A stretch of DNA of 64,000 bases from Myxococcus virescens (GTDB taxonomy: Bacteria > Myxococcota > Myxococcia > Myxococcales > Myxococcaceae), in NCBI RefSeq assembly GCF_900101905.1, contig NZ_FNAJ01000002.1, forward strand, positions 248,001 to 312,000, read 5' to 3'. Below the pieces are notes generated by a model. The model was not told where the DNA came from. It saw nothing but the letters and a program-made list of their open reading frames with translations, and did not search any database. The translations under genes and the position numbers were made by a program. Positions 8,293-15,737 of this stretch are shown here, piece after piece. Positions within the stretch are counted from its first letter, which is position 1; the number at the start of each line of letters is the position of its first letter.

Positions 8293-9128
8293 CGTCTCCG
8301 CTGCACACCACCCGCCGCGCCTTCACGTGGATGTTGGGCACCGCGTTCGTGGGAGGCGCGTCCGCGTGTGGCCTCTCCGGCACGGGAGGCCGCGGCGTCA
8401 CCTTCCGCATGGGCCTGCGCACCGCGAAGGCACCCGGGGAGGAATCGCTCGGCGAGTTCACCACCGACACGGGCTGGCGCATCCGCCTCTCGTCCGGGGT
8501 GATGGTGCTGGGGCCCATCTACATCTTCGAGAATGCCTCGCCGCTGGAGCCCACGGCCTCGGCGCCGCGCGTCCTGCGACAGCTGGGACAGTGGTTGCTG
8601 CCCACCGCGCACGCCCACGACGGGCACTTCTTCTCCGGCGGCACGGTGCTGGGCGAGTGGGACCGCGAGGTGGTGTTCGACCTGCTGGCGGAGGCGGGGG
8701 AGGTGCGGGAACTGGGGCGCTCGCCGGGCATCGCCGGGCTGGCGCGCTCCTTCTCGCTGCTGCTCCAGCCGCCGTCCCGGGCCCTGGGCGCGGAAGGGGC
8801 GGCGCTGGGAGGCCGGTCGATGATTCTGGAAGGAACCGCCTCCCGGCAGGAGACGCACGTCCCGTTCCGGGTGGCCCTGGACTTCCCGCCGCCCGTCGAG
8901 CTGCAACGGGTGGACTTCGTGCCCATCGCGGCGGAGCTCGACGAGGGCGGCCGCTTCGTCGTGGAGGTGCAGCCGCACTGCTGGTTCGAGGGCGCGCACT
9001 TCGACCGCGTGACGGTGCCCGAGGGCGGCGAGGTGGTGGACCTGACGCCCGACACGCAGGTGTACCGGGCGCTGACGCTCAACGTGCGCCGCTACACGGC
9101 CTTCGCCGGGACGTGGGAGCCCGCCTGA
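8289..9128 (+). CDS. Tat/lipoprotein-signal protein coupled to the TonB receptor
   Basis: A 279-residue exported protein. The N-terminus TTRRAFTWMLG...ASAC combines a twin-arginine-like RR with a lipobox, suggesting a folded, possibly cofactor-loaded lipoprotein. A histidine cluster HAHDGH sits at residues 108-113, next to the words PTAHAHDGHFFSGG. Weak but repeated similarity to the lipoprotein at 4658-5545 (see there) indicates a common family, unknown to me by name. It overlaps the receptor stop by four bases, the strongest sign that the two work together, for example as a surface or periplasmic ligand-binding partner. The gene ends seven bases before the convergent gene at 9136. Confidence 0.78.
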   Translation: MTSPLHTTRRAFTWMLGTAFVGGASACGLSGTGGRGVTFRMGLRTAKAPGEESLGEFTTDTGWRIRLSSGVMVLGPIYIFENASPLEPTASAPRVLRQLGQWLLPTAHAHDGHFFSGGTVLGEWDREVVFDLLAEAGEVRELGRSPGIAGLARSFSLLLQPPSRALGAEGAALGGRSMILEGTASRQETHVPFRVALDFPPPVELQRVDFVPIAAELDEGGRFVVEVQPHCWFEGAHFDRVTVPEGGEVVDLTPDTQVYRALTLNVRRYTAFAGTWEPA

Positions 9129-9135
9129 CGCGCGT

Positions 9136-10383
9136 TCAGCGCGAGCCCTGCGGCACGGGCGTGGCGCCCTGGCTGGCGCCGCGCACCACCCCCAGCCAGA
9201 CGAGCGACACGCCCATCCACGCCGCGCACAACGCGGTCCAGCTCTGCGGCGCGGAGGTGTGCATCAGCCACCACGTCACCGCTGCCCCCATGGCGAGCAC
9301 CCGCCCCAGCTCCAGCGGAAGGCTCCAGCGCCGTGACTCCAGCATCCCGCTCCACGCGGTGGCCATGGCCCAGAAGAGCAGGCTGAGCACCAGCTTCTGC
9401 CAGCCGGACAGCGGCGAGGCGTGGTGGCTCACCAGCAGCATGAAGGGCATCGCCGCCAGCAACTGGAACACGAGGTAGCCGCGGACGCCGGGCAGCTCGG
9501 TGGACTGGAACTTCAACTCCACGCCGTCCTTTTGCCAGCCCACGGAGGGGCGCGGTGGCAGGTCCGCGGGCCGCCAGCCGGTGGGCATCACCCAGATGCG
9601 CAGCCGGTCCCAGTGGCTCTTGGTGGCCACCGCGTCGCTGACCAGCTTCCCCCATGCCTGGAAGTTGATGACGGTGGGGTCCCAGGTGTTGGGCGGGGAG
9701 GTGAGGCCGTAGGAGCACGCCTCCTTCTCCTCCTCGAAGGTGCCGAACAGCTTGTCCCAGATGATGAGGAAGCCCGCGTAGTTCTTGTCGATGTAGACGT
9801 CATTGCGCGCGTGGTGGACGCGATGGTGCGACGGCGTGTTGAGCCAGGACTCAATCCACCGGGGCATCTTCGGGATGACGCGCGTGTGGGGGATGAACTG
9901 GAGCACCAGGTGGAAGGCCACCATGGCCAGCACGGCCTCGGGCGGGAAGCCCACCAGCACCAGCGGCCAGTAGAAGAGGAACGAGAAGAGGCGCTGCGTC
10001 ACGCTCGCGCGCAGGGCCACCGCGTAGTTGAGTTCCTCGGTGGAGTGGTGCGGCGAATGGGCGGCCCAGCCGATGTTGGTGCGGTGCCCGAAGCGATGGA
10101 ACCAGTAGAAGAGGAAGTCCACGCCCAGAAAGAGCGCCACCAGCTCCAGCGGCGACGACGCACCCAGCTGCCAGGGCGCGAACTGCCCCAGTTGGATGAA
10201 GAGCGGGAGCACCAGCAGTGCCACCGCCACGTTGACGCACTGGTTGAGCACCGCGGTGCCCATGCTCGCGATGGAGTCCTGGAAGGCGTAGTACCCGTTG
10301 CGTCGGATGACGCAGTAGGCGAATTCCCCCAGCGCCAGGACGATGACGAAGGGCGTGGCCACGGCGTAGACGTTGATGCTCAT
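9136..10383 (-). CDS. sterol desaturase/fatty acid hydroxylase superfamily protein, alkylglycerol-monooxygenase-like
   Basis: A 415-residue polytopic membrane protein with the di-iron histidine boxes HRFGH, HSPHH and HHRVHH of the fatty-acid-hydroxylase superfamily. The stretch around HRFGHRTNIGWAAHSPHHS and the following E.LNYAVALR.S resemble alkylglycerol monooxygenase (AGMO), which cleaves ether-linked glycerolipids. Desaturase or hydroxylase activity on another lipid cannot be excluded. At least six hydrophobic segments are visible, including a C-terminal group (about residues 315-395) beyond the catalytic core. It diverges from a Crp-family regulator at 10449 across a 65-base gap containing two interlocked palindromes, so control by that regulator is likely. 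Confidence 0.82.
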   Translation of the reverse strand: MSINVYAVATPFVIVLALGEFAYCVIRRNGYYAFQDSIASMGTAVLNQCVNVAVALLVLPLFIQLGQFAPWQLGASSPLELVALFLGVDFLFYWFHRFGHRTNIGWAAHSPHHSTEELNYAVALRASVTQRLFSFLFYWPLVLVGFPPEAVLAMVAFHLVLQFIPHTRVIPKMPRWIESWLNTPSHHRVHHARNDVYIDKNYAGFLIIWDKLFGTFEEEKEACSYGLTSPPNTWDPTVINFQAWGKLVSDAVATKSHWDRLRIWVMPTGWRPADLPPRPSVGWQKDGVELKFQSTELPGVRGYLVFQLLAAMPFMLLVSHHASPLSGWQKLVLSLLFWAMATAWSGMLESRRWSLPLELGRVLAMGAAVTWWLMHTSAPQSWTALCAAWMGVSLVWLGVVRGASQGATPVPQGSR

Positions 10384-10416
10384 GCCGCCGGTGTATGGCG
10401 CCCGGAGGAAGGCCGC

Positions 10417-10438
10417 CTTAACCTGGGTTAAGCCCAGG
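10417..10438. promoter_or_regulatory. interlocked palindromes between AGMO-like gene and Crp-family regulator
   Basis: CTTAACCTGGGTTAAG (10417-10432) is a perfect inverted repeat with 7-base arms. It overlaps a second perfect repeat, CCTGGG-TTAAG-CCCAGG (10422-10438). Both lie in the short divergent promoter. They could be the operator of the adjacent Crp-type regulator, or mutually exclusive operators for two proteins. Confidence 0.55.
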
Positions 10439-10448
10439 TGCCTTCCGC

Positions 10449-11036
10449 TTGAGATACCCGAAGCTCTTCGAGCACATCACCGCGCTCGCGCCGCTTCCCG
10501 CCAGCGAATGGCTGAAGGCGGAGGCGTTGGCGCGGGAGCAGGCGCTGGACAAGCGGGCGCTCTTCCTGCGGCCGGGCGACGCCGCGGACCGCTTCGGGCT
10601 GGTGCTCCAGGGCGTCTTCCGCGCGGTGCGCGTCTCCGCTCGGGGCGAGGAGTCCATCAAGGCCTTCCGCGCCGAGGGTGAGTTCATTGGCGCCTACGCG
10701 GAGATGTTGCAGGGCCAACCCTCCATGACAGCCATCGAGGCGCTGGAGCCGGGCCGCGTGCTGGCCTTCCAGGCGCATGACCTTCAATCGCTGGAGGCCG
10801 GCCATCCCTGCTGGGCCCAGCTCGCCCGGCGGGTGGCGGAGCGTCACTACATCCTGAAGGAGCGCCGCGAGCAGGAGTTCCTCGACCTGTCCGCGGAGGA
10901 GCGCCTGGAGCGCTTCTGGCAGGAGCATCCCCACCTGCACGGGCGTGTCCCTCAGCGGGACGTCGCGGCCTACCTGGGCATCACGGAGGTGGCCTTGAGC
11001 CGCATCGTGTCACGACGCCGCAAGCGGGCGGAGTGA
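10449..11036 (+). CDS. Crp/Fnr-family transcriptional regulator
   Basis: A 195-residue regulator. It has an N-terminal cyclic-nucleotide-binding-type beta-roll (FLRPGDAADRFGLVLQGVFRAVRVS...FRAEGEFIGAYAEM), a dimerisation helix around RRVAERHYILKERREQEFL, and a compact C-terminal helix-turn-helix (QRDVAAYLGITEVALSRIVSRRRKR). The translated frame begins at TTG 10449. The effector-binding residues of classical Crp are not evident, so the ligand is unknown. It is divergent from the AGMO-like gene and shares its palindromic promoter. An MFS transporter follows 42 bases downstream and may be a further target or co-transcribed. Confidence 0.85.
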   Translation: MRYPKLFEHITALAPLPASEWLKAEALAREQALDKRALFLRPGDAADRFGLVLQGVFRAVRVSARGEESIKAFRAEGEFIGAYAEMLQGQPSMTAIEALEPGRVLAFQAHDLQSLEAGHPCWAQLARRVAERHYILKERREQEFLDLSAEERLERFWQEHPHLHGRVPQRDVAAYLGITEVALSRIVSRRRKRAE

Positions 11037-11078
11037 GCGCGGCGGCGCGGTCCATGGTTTCATCGAAGGCCGACCGCC

Positions 11079-12398
11079 ATGTCCTCCCTCCCAGCCTCGC
11101 AGGACCTCCCGCAGCGGCCGTTGACCCGTGACGACGCCCGGACGCTCACGCTGGCGGCGCTGGGTGGCGCGCTGGAGTTCTACGACTTCATCATCTTCGT
11201 CTTCTTCACCAAGGTCATCGGCGAGCGCTTCTTCCCGCCCGATACGCCGGAGTGGCTGCGACAGCTGCAGGCCTTCGGACTGTTCGCCGCGGGCTACCTG
11301 GCGCGCCCGCTGGGCGGCATCGTCATGGCCCACTTCGGAGACCGGGCAGGCCGCAAGCGCATGTTCACGTTGAGCGTGTTCATGATGTCGGTGCCCACGC
11401 TGCTGATTGGCCTGCTGCCCACCTATGAGACCGCGGGCTACGCGGCGCCCCTGGCGCTGCTCCTGCTTCGCGCGGTGCAGGGTGCGGCGGTGGGCGGTGA
11501 AGTCCCGGGGGCCTGGGTCTTCGTGTCGGAGCACGTGCCCACGCGCAGGGTGGGGCTGGCGTGCGGAACGCTCACCGCGGGCCTCACGTTCGGAATCCTG
11601 CTGGGCTCGCTGGTGGCCACTGCGGTGAATTCGCTGCTGGGCCCCGAGCAGGTGAATGCCTACGGCTGGCGAGCGCCCTTCGTCATCGGCGGCGTGTTCG
11701 GCTTCCTGGCGGTGTTCCTTCGCCGGTGGCTGGCGGAGACGCCCGTCTTCGAGGAGCTGCGGCGGCGCAAGGCGCTGGTGCGGGAGTTGCCGCTCAAGGC
11801 CGTGCTGCGAGGCCACGGTGGCACCGTGGTGATGTCCATGCTGCTCACCTGGGTGCTCACCGCCGGCATCGTGGTGGTCATCCTGATGACGCCCACGTTG
11901 ATGCAGACCCTGCACGCCATCACCGCCACGCAAGCGCTGGTCGCCAGCAGCGTGGCCACGCTGAGCCTCACGTTCGGCTGCGTGGCGTATGGCCTGCTCG
12001 CGGACCGGGTGGGCGTGGGGCCGTCGCTGGGGCTGGGCTGTGCGTTGATGCTCTCGGCGACGTATGCGCTGTACCTGGGCGCGGCGTCGTCGCCGGAGGC
12101 GCTGGTGCCGCTGTCCGCGCTGGCGGGCTTCTGCGTCGGCGTGGTGGGCGTGGTCCCCACCGCCATCGTGCGCGCCTTCCCCGCGGCGGTGCGCTTCTCG
12201 GGGCTCTCCTTCTCATACAACATGGCCTACGCCATCTTCGGCGGGCTCACCCCGCTGGTCGTCACCTTGATGATGAAGGCGTCGCCCCATGCGCCCGCGC
12301 ACTACGTGGCGGCGGTGAGTGTCATGGGCGTGGGGATCGCGCTGCACCTGCTGCGCGCGGGGCGGGGCTCGGCGCTGCACCCCGCCACCGAGCGCTGA
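11079..12398 (+). CDS. MFS transporter, metabolite:H+ symporter type
   Basis: A 439-residue protein with 12 predicted hydrophobic segments. The start ALGGALEFYDFIIFVFF, the long loop with the motif GDRAGRKRMF, and VPGAWVFVSEH.P.. are typical of the MHS subfamily (ShiA/ProP/KgtP-like) of proton symporters for organic acids or osmolytes. The substrate cannot be deduced. ATG 11079 follows GAAGG. It lies downstream of the Crp-type regulator in the same direction and converges with the lipoprotein gene ending at 12400, only one base apart. Confidence 0.85.
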   Translation: MSSLPASQDLPQRPLTRDDARTLTLAALGGALEFYDFIIFVFFTKVIGERFFPPDTPEWLRQLQAFGLFAAGYLARPLGGIVMAHFGDRAGRKRMFTLSVFMMSVPTLLIGLLPTYETAGYAAPLALLLLRAVQGAAVGGEVPGAWVFVSEHVPTRRVGLACGTLTAGLTFGILLGSLVATAVNSLLGPEQVNAYGWRAPFVIGGVFGFLAVFLRRWLAETPVFEELRRRKALVRELPLKAVLRGHGGTVVMSMLLTWVLTAGIVVVILMTPTLMQTLHAITATQALVASSVATLSLTFGCVAYGLLADRVGVGPSLGLGCALMLSATYALYLGAASSPEALVPLSALAGFCVGVVGVVPTAIVRAFPAAVRFSGLSFSYNMAYAIFGGLTPLVVTLMMKASPHAPAHYVAAVSVMGVGIALHLLRAGRGSALHPATER

Positions 12399-12399
12399 C

Positions 12400-13383
12400 T
12401 CAGTAGCGTTCGAAGACGAAGGTGAACGTCTCCCGCTCCGTCGGGCCGAAGGTGAGCCGGAGGAAGCGGTCGCCGCCGGGCGCGGTGAACTTCAGCGTGT
12501 GGGTGATGGCGGGAAGGCAGACGGGGCGGGCGGGCTCCAGCGTGGAGGCGACGGCGTCCTCCCCTTCCGTCGTGTCGTGCACCGCCACCGGGATGGGGTG
12601 GTTGAGGTACAGGATGACGGGCTCGTCCCGGCTCTCTCCCGACACGACTTCCGTGTAGCCCAGGAAGGAGGTGCCGCTGGCGGGGAGCGTCAGGCCGTAG
12701 AACTCGTGGGAGCTATCCGTCGCGGGGTAGATGGTCGGGGAGGCGCTCGCGGTGACGGGCACCGGGCTCTCCAGCAGTGCGTGGGCGCAGGCGTGTTCGG
12801 TGGTGCCGTCGCGCCGGCCGGTGGTGAAGTCCAGCCGCCCATCACCGAGTCCCGCATGCGACGTGTCCACCGCGTGGCCCTCCGTGCCGCGCAGCGCGCC
12901 GAGCTCCAGGGTGTACGCCGTCTCCTCCTCCAGCGGCGGCAGGTCGGATTCGGGCCGGGGGATGGCGACCGAGAGCGTCAGGCCATCCTCGGACCAGGTG
13001 CCCGTCAGCGTGCGAGGGGGATTGGCCGGCGTCGTCCGGTCGACGAGCGTGACTTCCGCCGCCGTGGTGTCCATGGGCGTGTCGAAGGTGAGCGTGACGA
13101 GCTTGCGCACTCCGGTGGTCGTCGCATCCGCCTTGAACATCTCCACGGGCAGGACGTTCGTCTCTCCCTCCGAGGGCGTGGAGCCGATGACCGCGGGGCC
13201 CTGGACCGAGCCCGCGTCGGGCTGTGTTCCGGCATCGGGCTGCCTGCCCGCATCAGGTTCGGTCCCCGCATCCGGACGGGTGCCCGCGTCCGGCGTCGGA
13301 GGGACGGGGTCGTCATGGTCACAGCCGGCCAGAGCCAGCAGGGCGCACGTGGCGAGCAAGGTGGTGGTGGCGACGGTTCGCAT
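12400..13383 (-). CDS. HACxH-domain lipoprotein with PDAGT repeats and a bacterial Ig-like domain
   Basis: A 327-residue lipoprotein (lipobox LALAGC, Cys21). Residues 31-59 are five tandem six-residue repeats of the type PDAG(T/R/S)x, a flexible spacer. About 62-190 resembles a Big_5-type Ig-like domain (TPSEGETNV...LTFDTPMD...L.G.W..DG). The C-terminal about 130 residues carry HACAH (197-201), then HEFYGLTL, then a Cys in PVCLPAITH. These three landmarks are shared with the lipoproteins at 13498, 14317 and 15086. Function unknown; paired Cys/His suggests metal binding or a disulfide. It follows the 13498 gene by 114 bases and is probably co-transcribed from operator B. Confidence 0.72.
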   Translation of the reverse strand: MRTVATTTLLATCALLALAGCDHDDPVPPTPDAGTRPDAGTEPDAGRQPDAGTQPDAGSVQGPAVIGSTPSEGETNVLPVEMFKADATTTGVRKLVTLTFDTPMDTTAAEVTLVDRTTPANPPRTLTGTWSEDGLTLSVAIPRPESDLPPLEEETAYTLELGALRGTEGHAVDTSHAGLGDGRLDFTTGRRDGTTEHACAHALLESPVPVTASASPTIYPATDSSHEFYGLTLPASGTSFLGYTEVVSGESRDEPVILYLNHPIPVAVHDTTEGEDAVASTLEPARPVCLPAITHTLKFTAPGGDRFLRLTFGPTERETFTFVFERY

Positions 13384-13423
13384 CGGAGGGCCTTGGTGAG
13401 GTGGGGCGGGGAGAAGGTCCGGA

Positions 13424-13448
13424 GCGCCCCCCGAGGTGAGCGGGGCGC
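13424..13448. repeat. GC-rich inverted repeat between two HACxH lipoprotein genes
   Basis: GCGCCCC (13424-13430) can pair with GGGGCGC (13442-13448) across 11 bases inside the 114-base gap of the putative operon. It could partly terminate or stabilise the transcript. No second TGCAA-type operator is visible in this gap. Confidence 0.3.
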
Positions 13449-13497
13449 CCCGGTGGAGGGGCTGCGGTGATGCCCAGGTCACCCCGAGGGTGACGGG

Positions 13498-14199
13498 CTA
13501 GCAGTTGAAGATGGCGGGGTTGGTGTCGTCGCAGTCGAAGCGTTGGGTGACGTAGCCCGCAGGCGCCTCACACGCGAAGCGGTAGAGCGGGCTGTTGGCG
13601 CCGTAGCCATCTCCGTCCGCGTCCCGGTAGTAGCGGCCGCGGTTGTCAAACAGGTACTCGGGCACGATGCCGACCGAGGTGGTGGGCGCGGTGATGTTCA
13701 GCTCGTAGGTGTGGCCGACCGTGAGGTCGAACACCCGTGCGTGGTGCAGCGTGCAGGTGCCCTCGGTGATGCCGTTGGTGCTGACCAGCGCGGTCAGCGT
13801 GACGTTGGGCGTGACGCTCTTGTCCACGGCGGTGATGGTGACGTTCTGCGTGGCGTAGAACGCGACGGACTCCACGGTGGAGCCCGCCGAGGCCCTGGCC
13901 ACGGGGATGTACGTCACCTTGCCCGTGCCGCTGCCGGACAGCGTCACGGTGTAGTGCTTGTGCTGGGTGCTGATGTCGGGCGCCCCCGTGGCGCCATTCA
14001 CGTTCACGTTGTCACCAGGGTTGGACGCATGGGCGCACGCGTGCGTCGTCATGGCCGTGTTGTCCACGCTGGCGCAGGTGGCCTCCAGGGGCTGCTCCTG
14101 CTCCGACGTGAAGTCCTGCCCTGTGTCGTCCATGGGGCCGCAGGCGGCCAGCACCAGGCCGAGGAATGCACTGCAAAGGGGCCGCTGGGTCAGCTTCAT
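13498..14199 (-). CDS. HACxH-domain lipoprotein with C-terminal acidic metal-binding motif
   Basis: A 233-residue lipoprotein (lipobox LAAC, Cys20). HACAH at residues 53-57 starts the shared domain, followed by HKHYTVTL (about 80-87) and GTCTLHH (about 148-153). The C-terminus (about 190-233) reads YYRDADGDGYG...C.AP.GYV....DCDDTNPAI, the signature of the metal-binding repeat first modelled on MopE and widespread in myxobacterial surface proteins (Ca2+ or Cu ligands possible). The start ATG 14199 gives the signal peptide; upstream codons in the frame are not signal-like. Operator B lies 71 bases upstream, and the 12400 gene follows. Confidence 0.75.
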   Translation of the reverse strand: MKLTQRPLCSAFLGLVLAACGPMDDTGQDFTSEQEQPLEATCASVDNTAMTTHACAHASNPGDNVNVNGATGAPDISTQHKHYTVTLSGSGTGKVTYIPVARASAGSTVESVAFYATQNVTITAVDKSVTPNVTLTALVSTNGITEGTCTLHHARVFDLTVGHTYELNITAPTTSVGIVPEYLFDNRGRYYRDADGDGYGANSPLYRFACEAPAGYVTQRFDCDDTNPAIFNC

Positions 14200-14269
14200 G
14201 ATGAGGCTTCCTTTCGTGAGCCGGGCCCCGCGAGGCGCGGGCACCCGCAGTCCCCACTCATGATGTAAA

Positions 14270-14284
14270 CGCAACTTAATTGCA
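14270..14284. promoter_or_regulatory. operator B, (C)GCAA-N5-TTGCA upstream of the HACxH lipoprotein pair
   Basis: CGCAA-CTTAA-TTGCA, one mismatch to TGCAA-N5-TTGCA, 71 bases before the minus-strand start at 14199. It is embedded in an AT-rich island in otherwise GC-rich DNA. Confidence 0.6.
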
Positions 14285-14316
14285 ATAACGCGAGAGGTCG
14301 GTTCGTCCCGGATGCG

Positions 14317-14964
14317 TTACTGCACGTGCTCGATGACCATGTGGAGTTCGGGCAGCGACGTGGGGCCGAGCTGGAGCGTGTACTGGACGCGGTCCGTCAG
14401 TTCGTAGCCGACCATGTGCTTCAGCTCGTCGCAGAAGCCGCCGGTGGCCTGGGCGCCGGCCTGGGGCACGGTGGTGCTGATGGCCGTCTCGGTGAGGGTG
14501 ACGGGCACGTCCGGGCTGCTCAGGTAGACGACGAAGTTGCCGGTGGCGAAGGCCTTATAGCTGAACGTCCCCACGTACTGGCCGTTCTCCGGGAGGAGCT
14601 TCACCGTGTAGTAGGTGTGGAAGTCGTCCACGCGGGGATGACGGGCGGTGGTGGCGTTGACGGTGACGAAGGGACCGTTCGTCACGTGCCAGCAGGCGTG
14701 CTCGCCGTCGTCACCGAAGTCGAAGCCGTCGCCAGGGACGTGGTTCGGGTCCGGCACGCAGGCCAGGCCATCATCGGCGGCCACGTAACCCTTGTTGCAG
14801 TGGCACCAGTCGCCCGTGGGCTCCCGGTGGATGTGGCCGTCGGGCTCGCAGGGGTCGCCGGGCTCGATGAGCGCGGGGTCATCGTCACCGCCACAGGCGA
14901 CGGCCGCCGCGGCACACGCGGTCAGGAAGAGGACTCGGAGGGTCGGGCGCATGAGGTGCTTCAT
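14317..14964 (-). CDS. HACxH-domain lipoprotein with Cys-rich EGF-like segment
   Basis: A 215-residue lipoprotein (AVAC, Cys24). Residues about 39-69 are Cys/His-rich (CEPDGHIH...CHCNKGYVAADDGLAC), EGF-like in spacing. The shared domain then begins with HACWH (89-93), continues with HTYYTVKL, and has the later Cys in GFCDELKH. ATG 14964 is preferred because AGGAA lies 7-11 bases upstream; ATG 14952 is the alternative. Operator C is 20 bases upstream. This unit appears to be separately transcribed from its own promoter. Confidence 0.75.
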   Translation of the reverse strand: MKHLMRPTLRVLFLTACAAAAVACGGDDDPALIEPGDPCEPDGHIHREPTGDWCHCNKGYVAADDGLACVPDPNHVPGDGFDFGDDGEHACWHVTNGPFVTVNATTARHPRVDDFHTYYTVKLLPENGQYVGTFSYKAFATGNFVVYLSSPDVPVTLTETAISTTVPQAGAQATGGFCDELKHMVGYELTDRVQYTLQLGPTSLPELHMVIEHVQ

Positions 14965-14984
14965 ATGTGTTTCCTGAATTCAAA

Positions 14985-14999
14985 TGCAACTAAAGTGCA
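14985..14999. promoter_or_regulatory. operator C, TGCAA-N5-(G)TGCA upstream of HACxH lipoprotein
   Basis: TGCAA-CTAAA-GTGCA, one mismatch to the shared motif, 20 bases before the start at 14964. A repressor here would cover the ribosome-binding or -10 region. Confidence 0.6.
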
Positions 15000-15022
15000 A
15001 TTGCGTCCAAGTGTGTACGGGC

Positions 15023-15065
15023 GAAGGCCCACGGCGGGAGGAGGAAGCTCCCGCCGTGGGCCTTC
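15023..15065 (-). terminator. long perfect hairpin after the 15086 lipoprotein gene
   Basis: GAAGGCCCACGGCGGGAG (15023-15040) and its exact complement (15048-15065) form an 18-base-pair stem with a seven-base loop, 20 bases past the minus-strand stop. No U-run follows on the minus strand. It would insulate the 15086 unit from the 14317 unit. Confidence 0.6.
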
Positions 15066-15085
15066 AAGATGCTCCGCGGGTCAGG

Positions 15086-15691
15086 TCAGTGGTGGTGACC
15101 CGCCTCCTCGATGATGAGGGTGAAGGCGGCGTTGGAGGGGAGGATGGAGCGGAACTCCAGGTAGTACTCGGTGTCGGCCTCGAGGTCCGCGACGTAGGCC
15201 GTCTTCAGGCTGGAGCAGACCTCGGTGGGGACGGTGTAGCGGCACTCGCGCGCCACCTCGGTGCCGGTGGCGGCCTCGAAGATGCGCAGGCCTCGCTGAC
15301 GCGACAGGATGAAGGCGAACTCACCCGACTCGTCCGGGAGGAACGAGACGCGACCGGCGTAGTTGAACGGCGAGCGCTGCGGCAGGGTGACCTGGTAGGC
15401 GGTGTGGGCCTGGCTGACATCCACCAGGACGGGCGCGCCCAGGGCGGCGGCGGTGATGGGTTCGAAGGGGCCGTATTCGGCGTGGTAGCACGCGTGCTCC
15501 ACGACGTGCTCCAACTCCTCGGGCTCCTCGCAGGCGGGGAGCATGCTGAACAGGGCGTCCTCGCTGCTCTCCAGCGCGGCGGCCTCGGGCGCCACGGGGG
15601 ACTCCTCCTCGACGGGGGTGCCGCAGCCGGCGATCAGGACGGCCACGCTGGTGGCGAGCAGGGACTGCTTGAAGGGGAACTCCAGCTTCAT
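15086..15691 (-). CDS. HACxH-domain lipoprotein with His-rich C-terminus
   Basis: A 201-residue lipoprotein (LIAGC, Cys23) made almost entirely of the shared domain. It has HACYH at residues 66-70, then HTAYQVTL, then EVCSSLKTAYV and a final strand-rich segment, ending in AGHHH. A further Cys pair is at LPAC and at ARECRY. The His tail adds a metal-binding hint. ATG 15691 has AAGGAG eight bases upstream. It follows the membrane-anchored gene at 15738-16394 by 46 bases, so both probably depend on operator D. Confidence 0.76.
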   Translation of the reverse strand: MKLEFPFKQSLLATSVAVLIAGCGTPVEEESPVAPEAAALESSEDALFSMLPACEEPEELEHVVEHACYHAEYGPFEPITAAALGAPVLVDVSQAHTAYQVTLPQRSPFNYAGRVSFLPDESGEFAFILSRQRGLRIFEAATGTEVARECRYTVPTEVCSSLKTAYVADLEADTEYYLEFRSILPSNAAFTLIIEEAGHHH

Positions 15692-15737
15692 GGTGGTTGC
15701 TCCTTGGAGGGGTACTGCGGGGTGACAGGGGGGGTGT

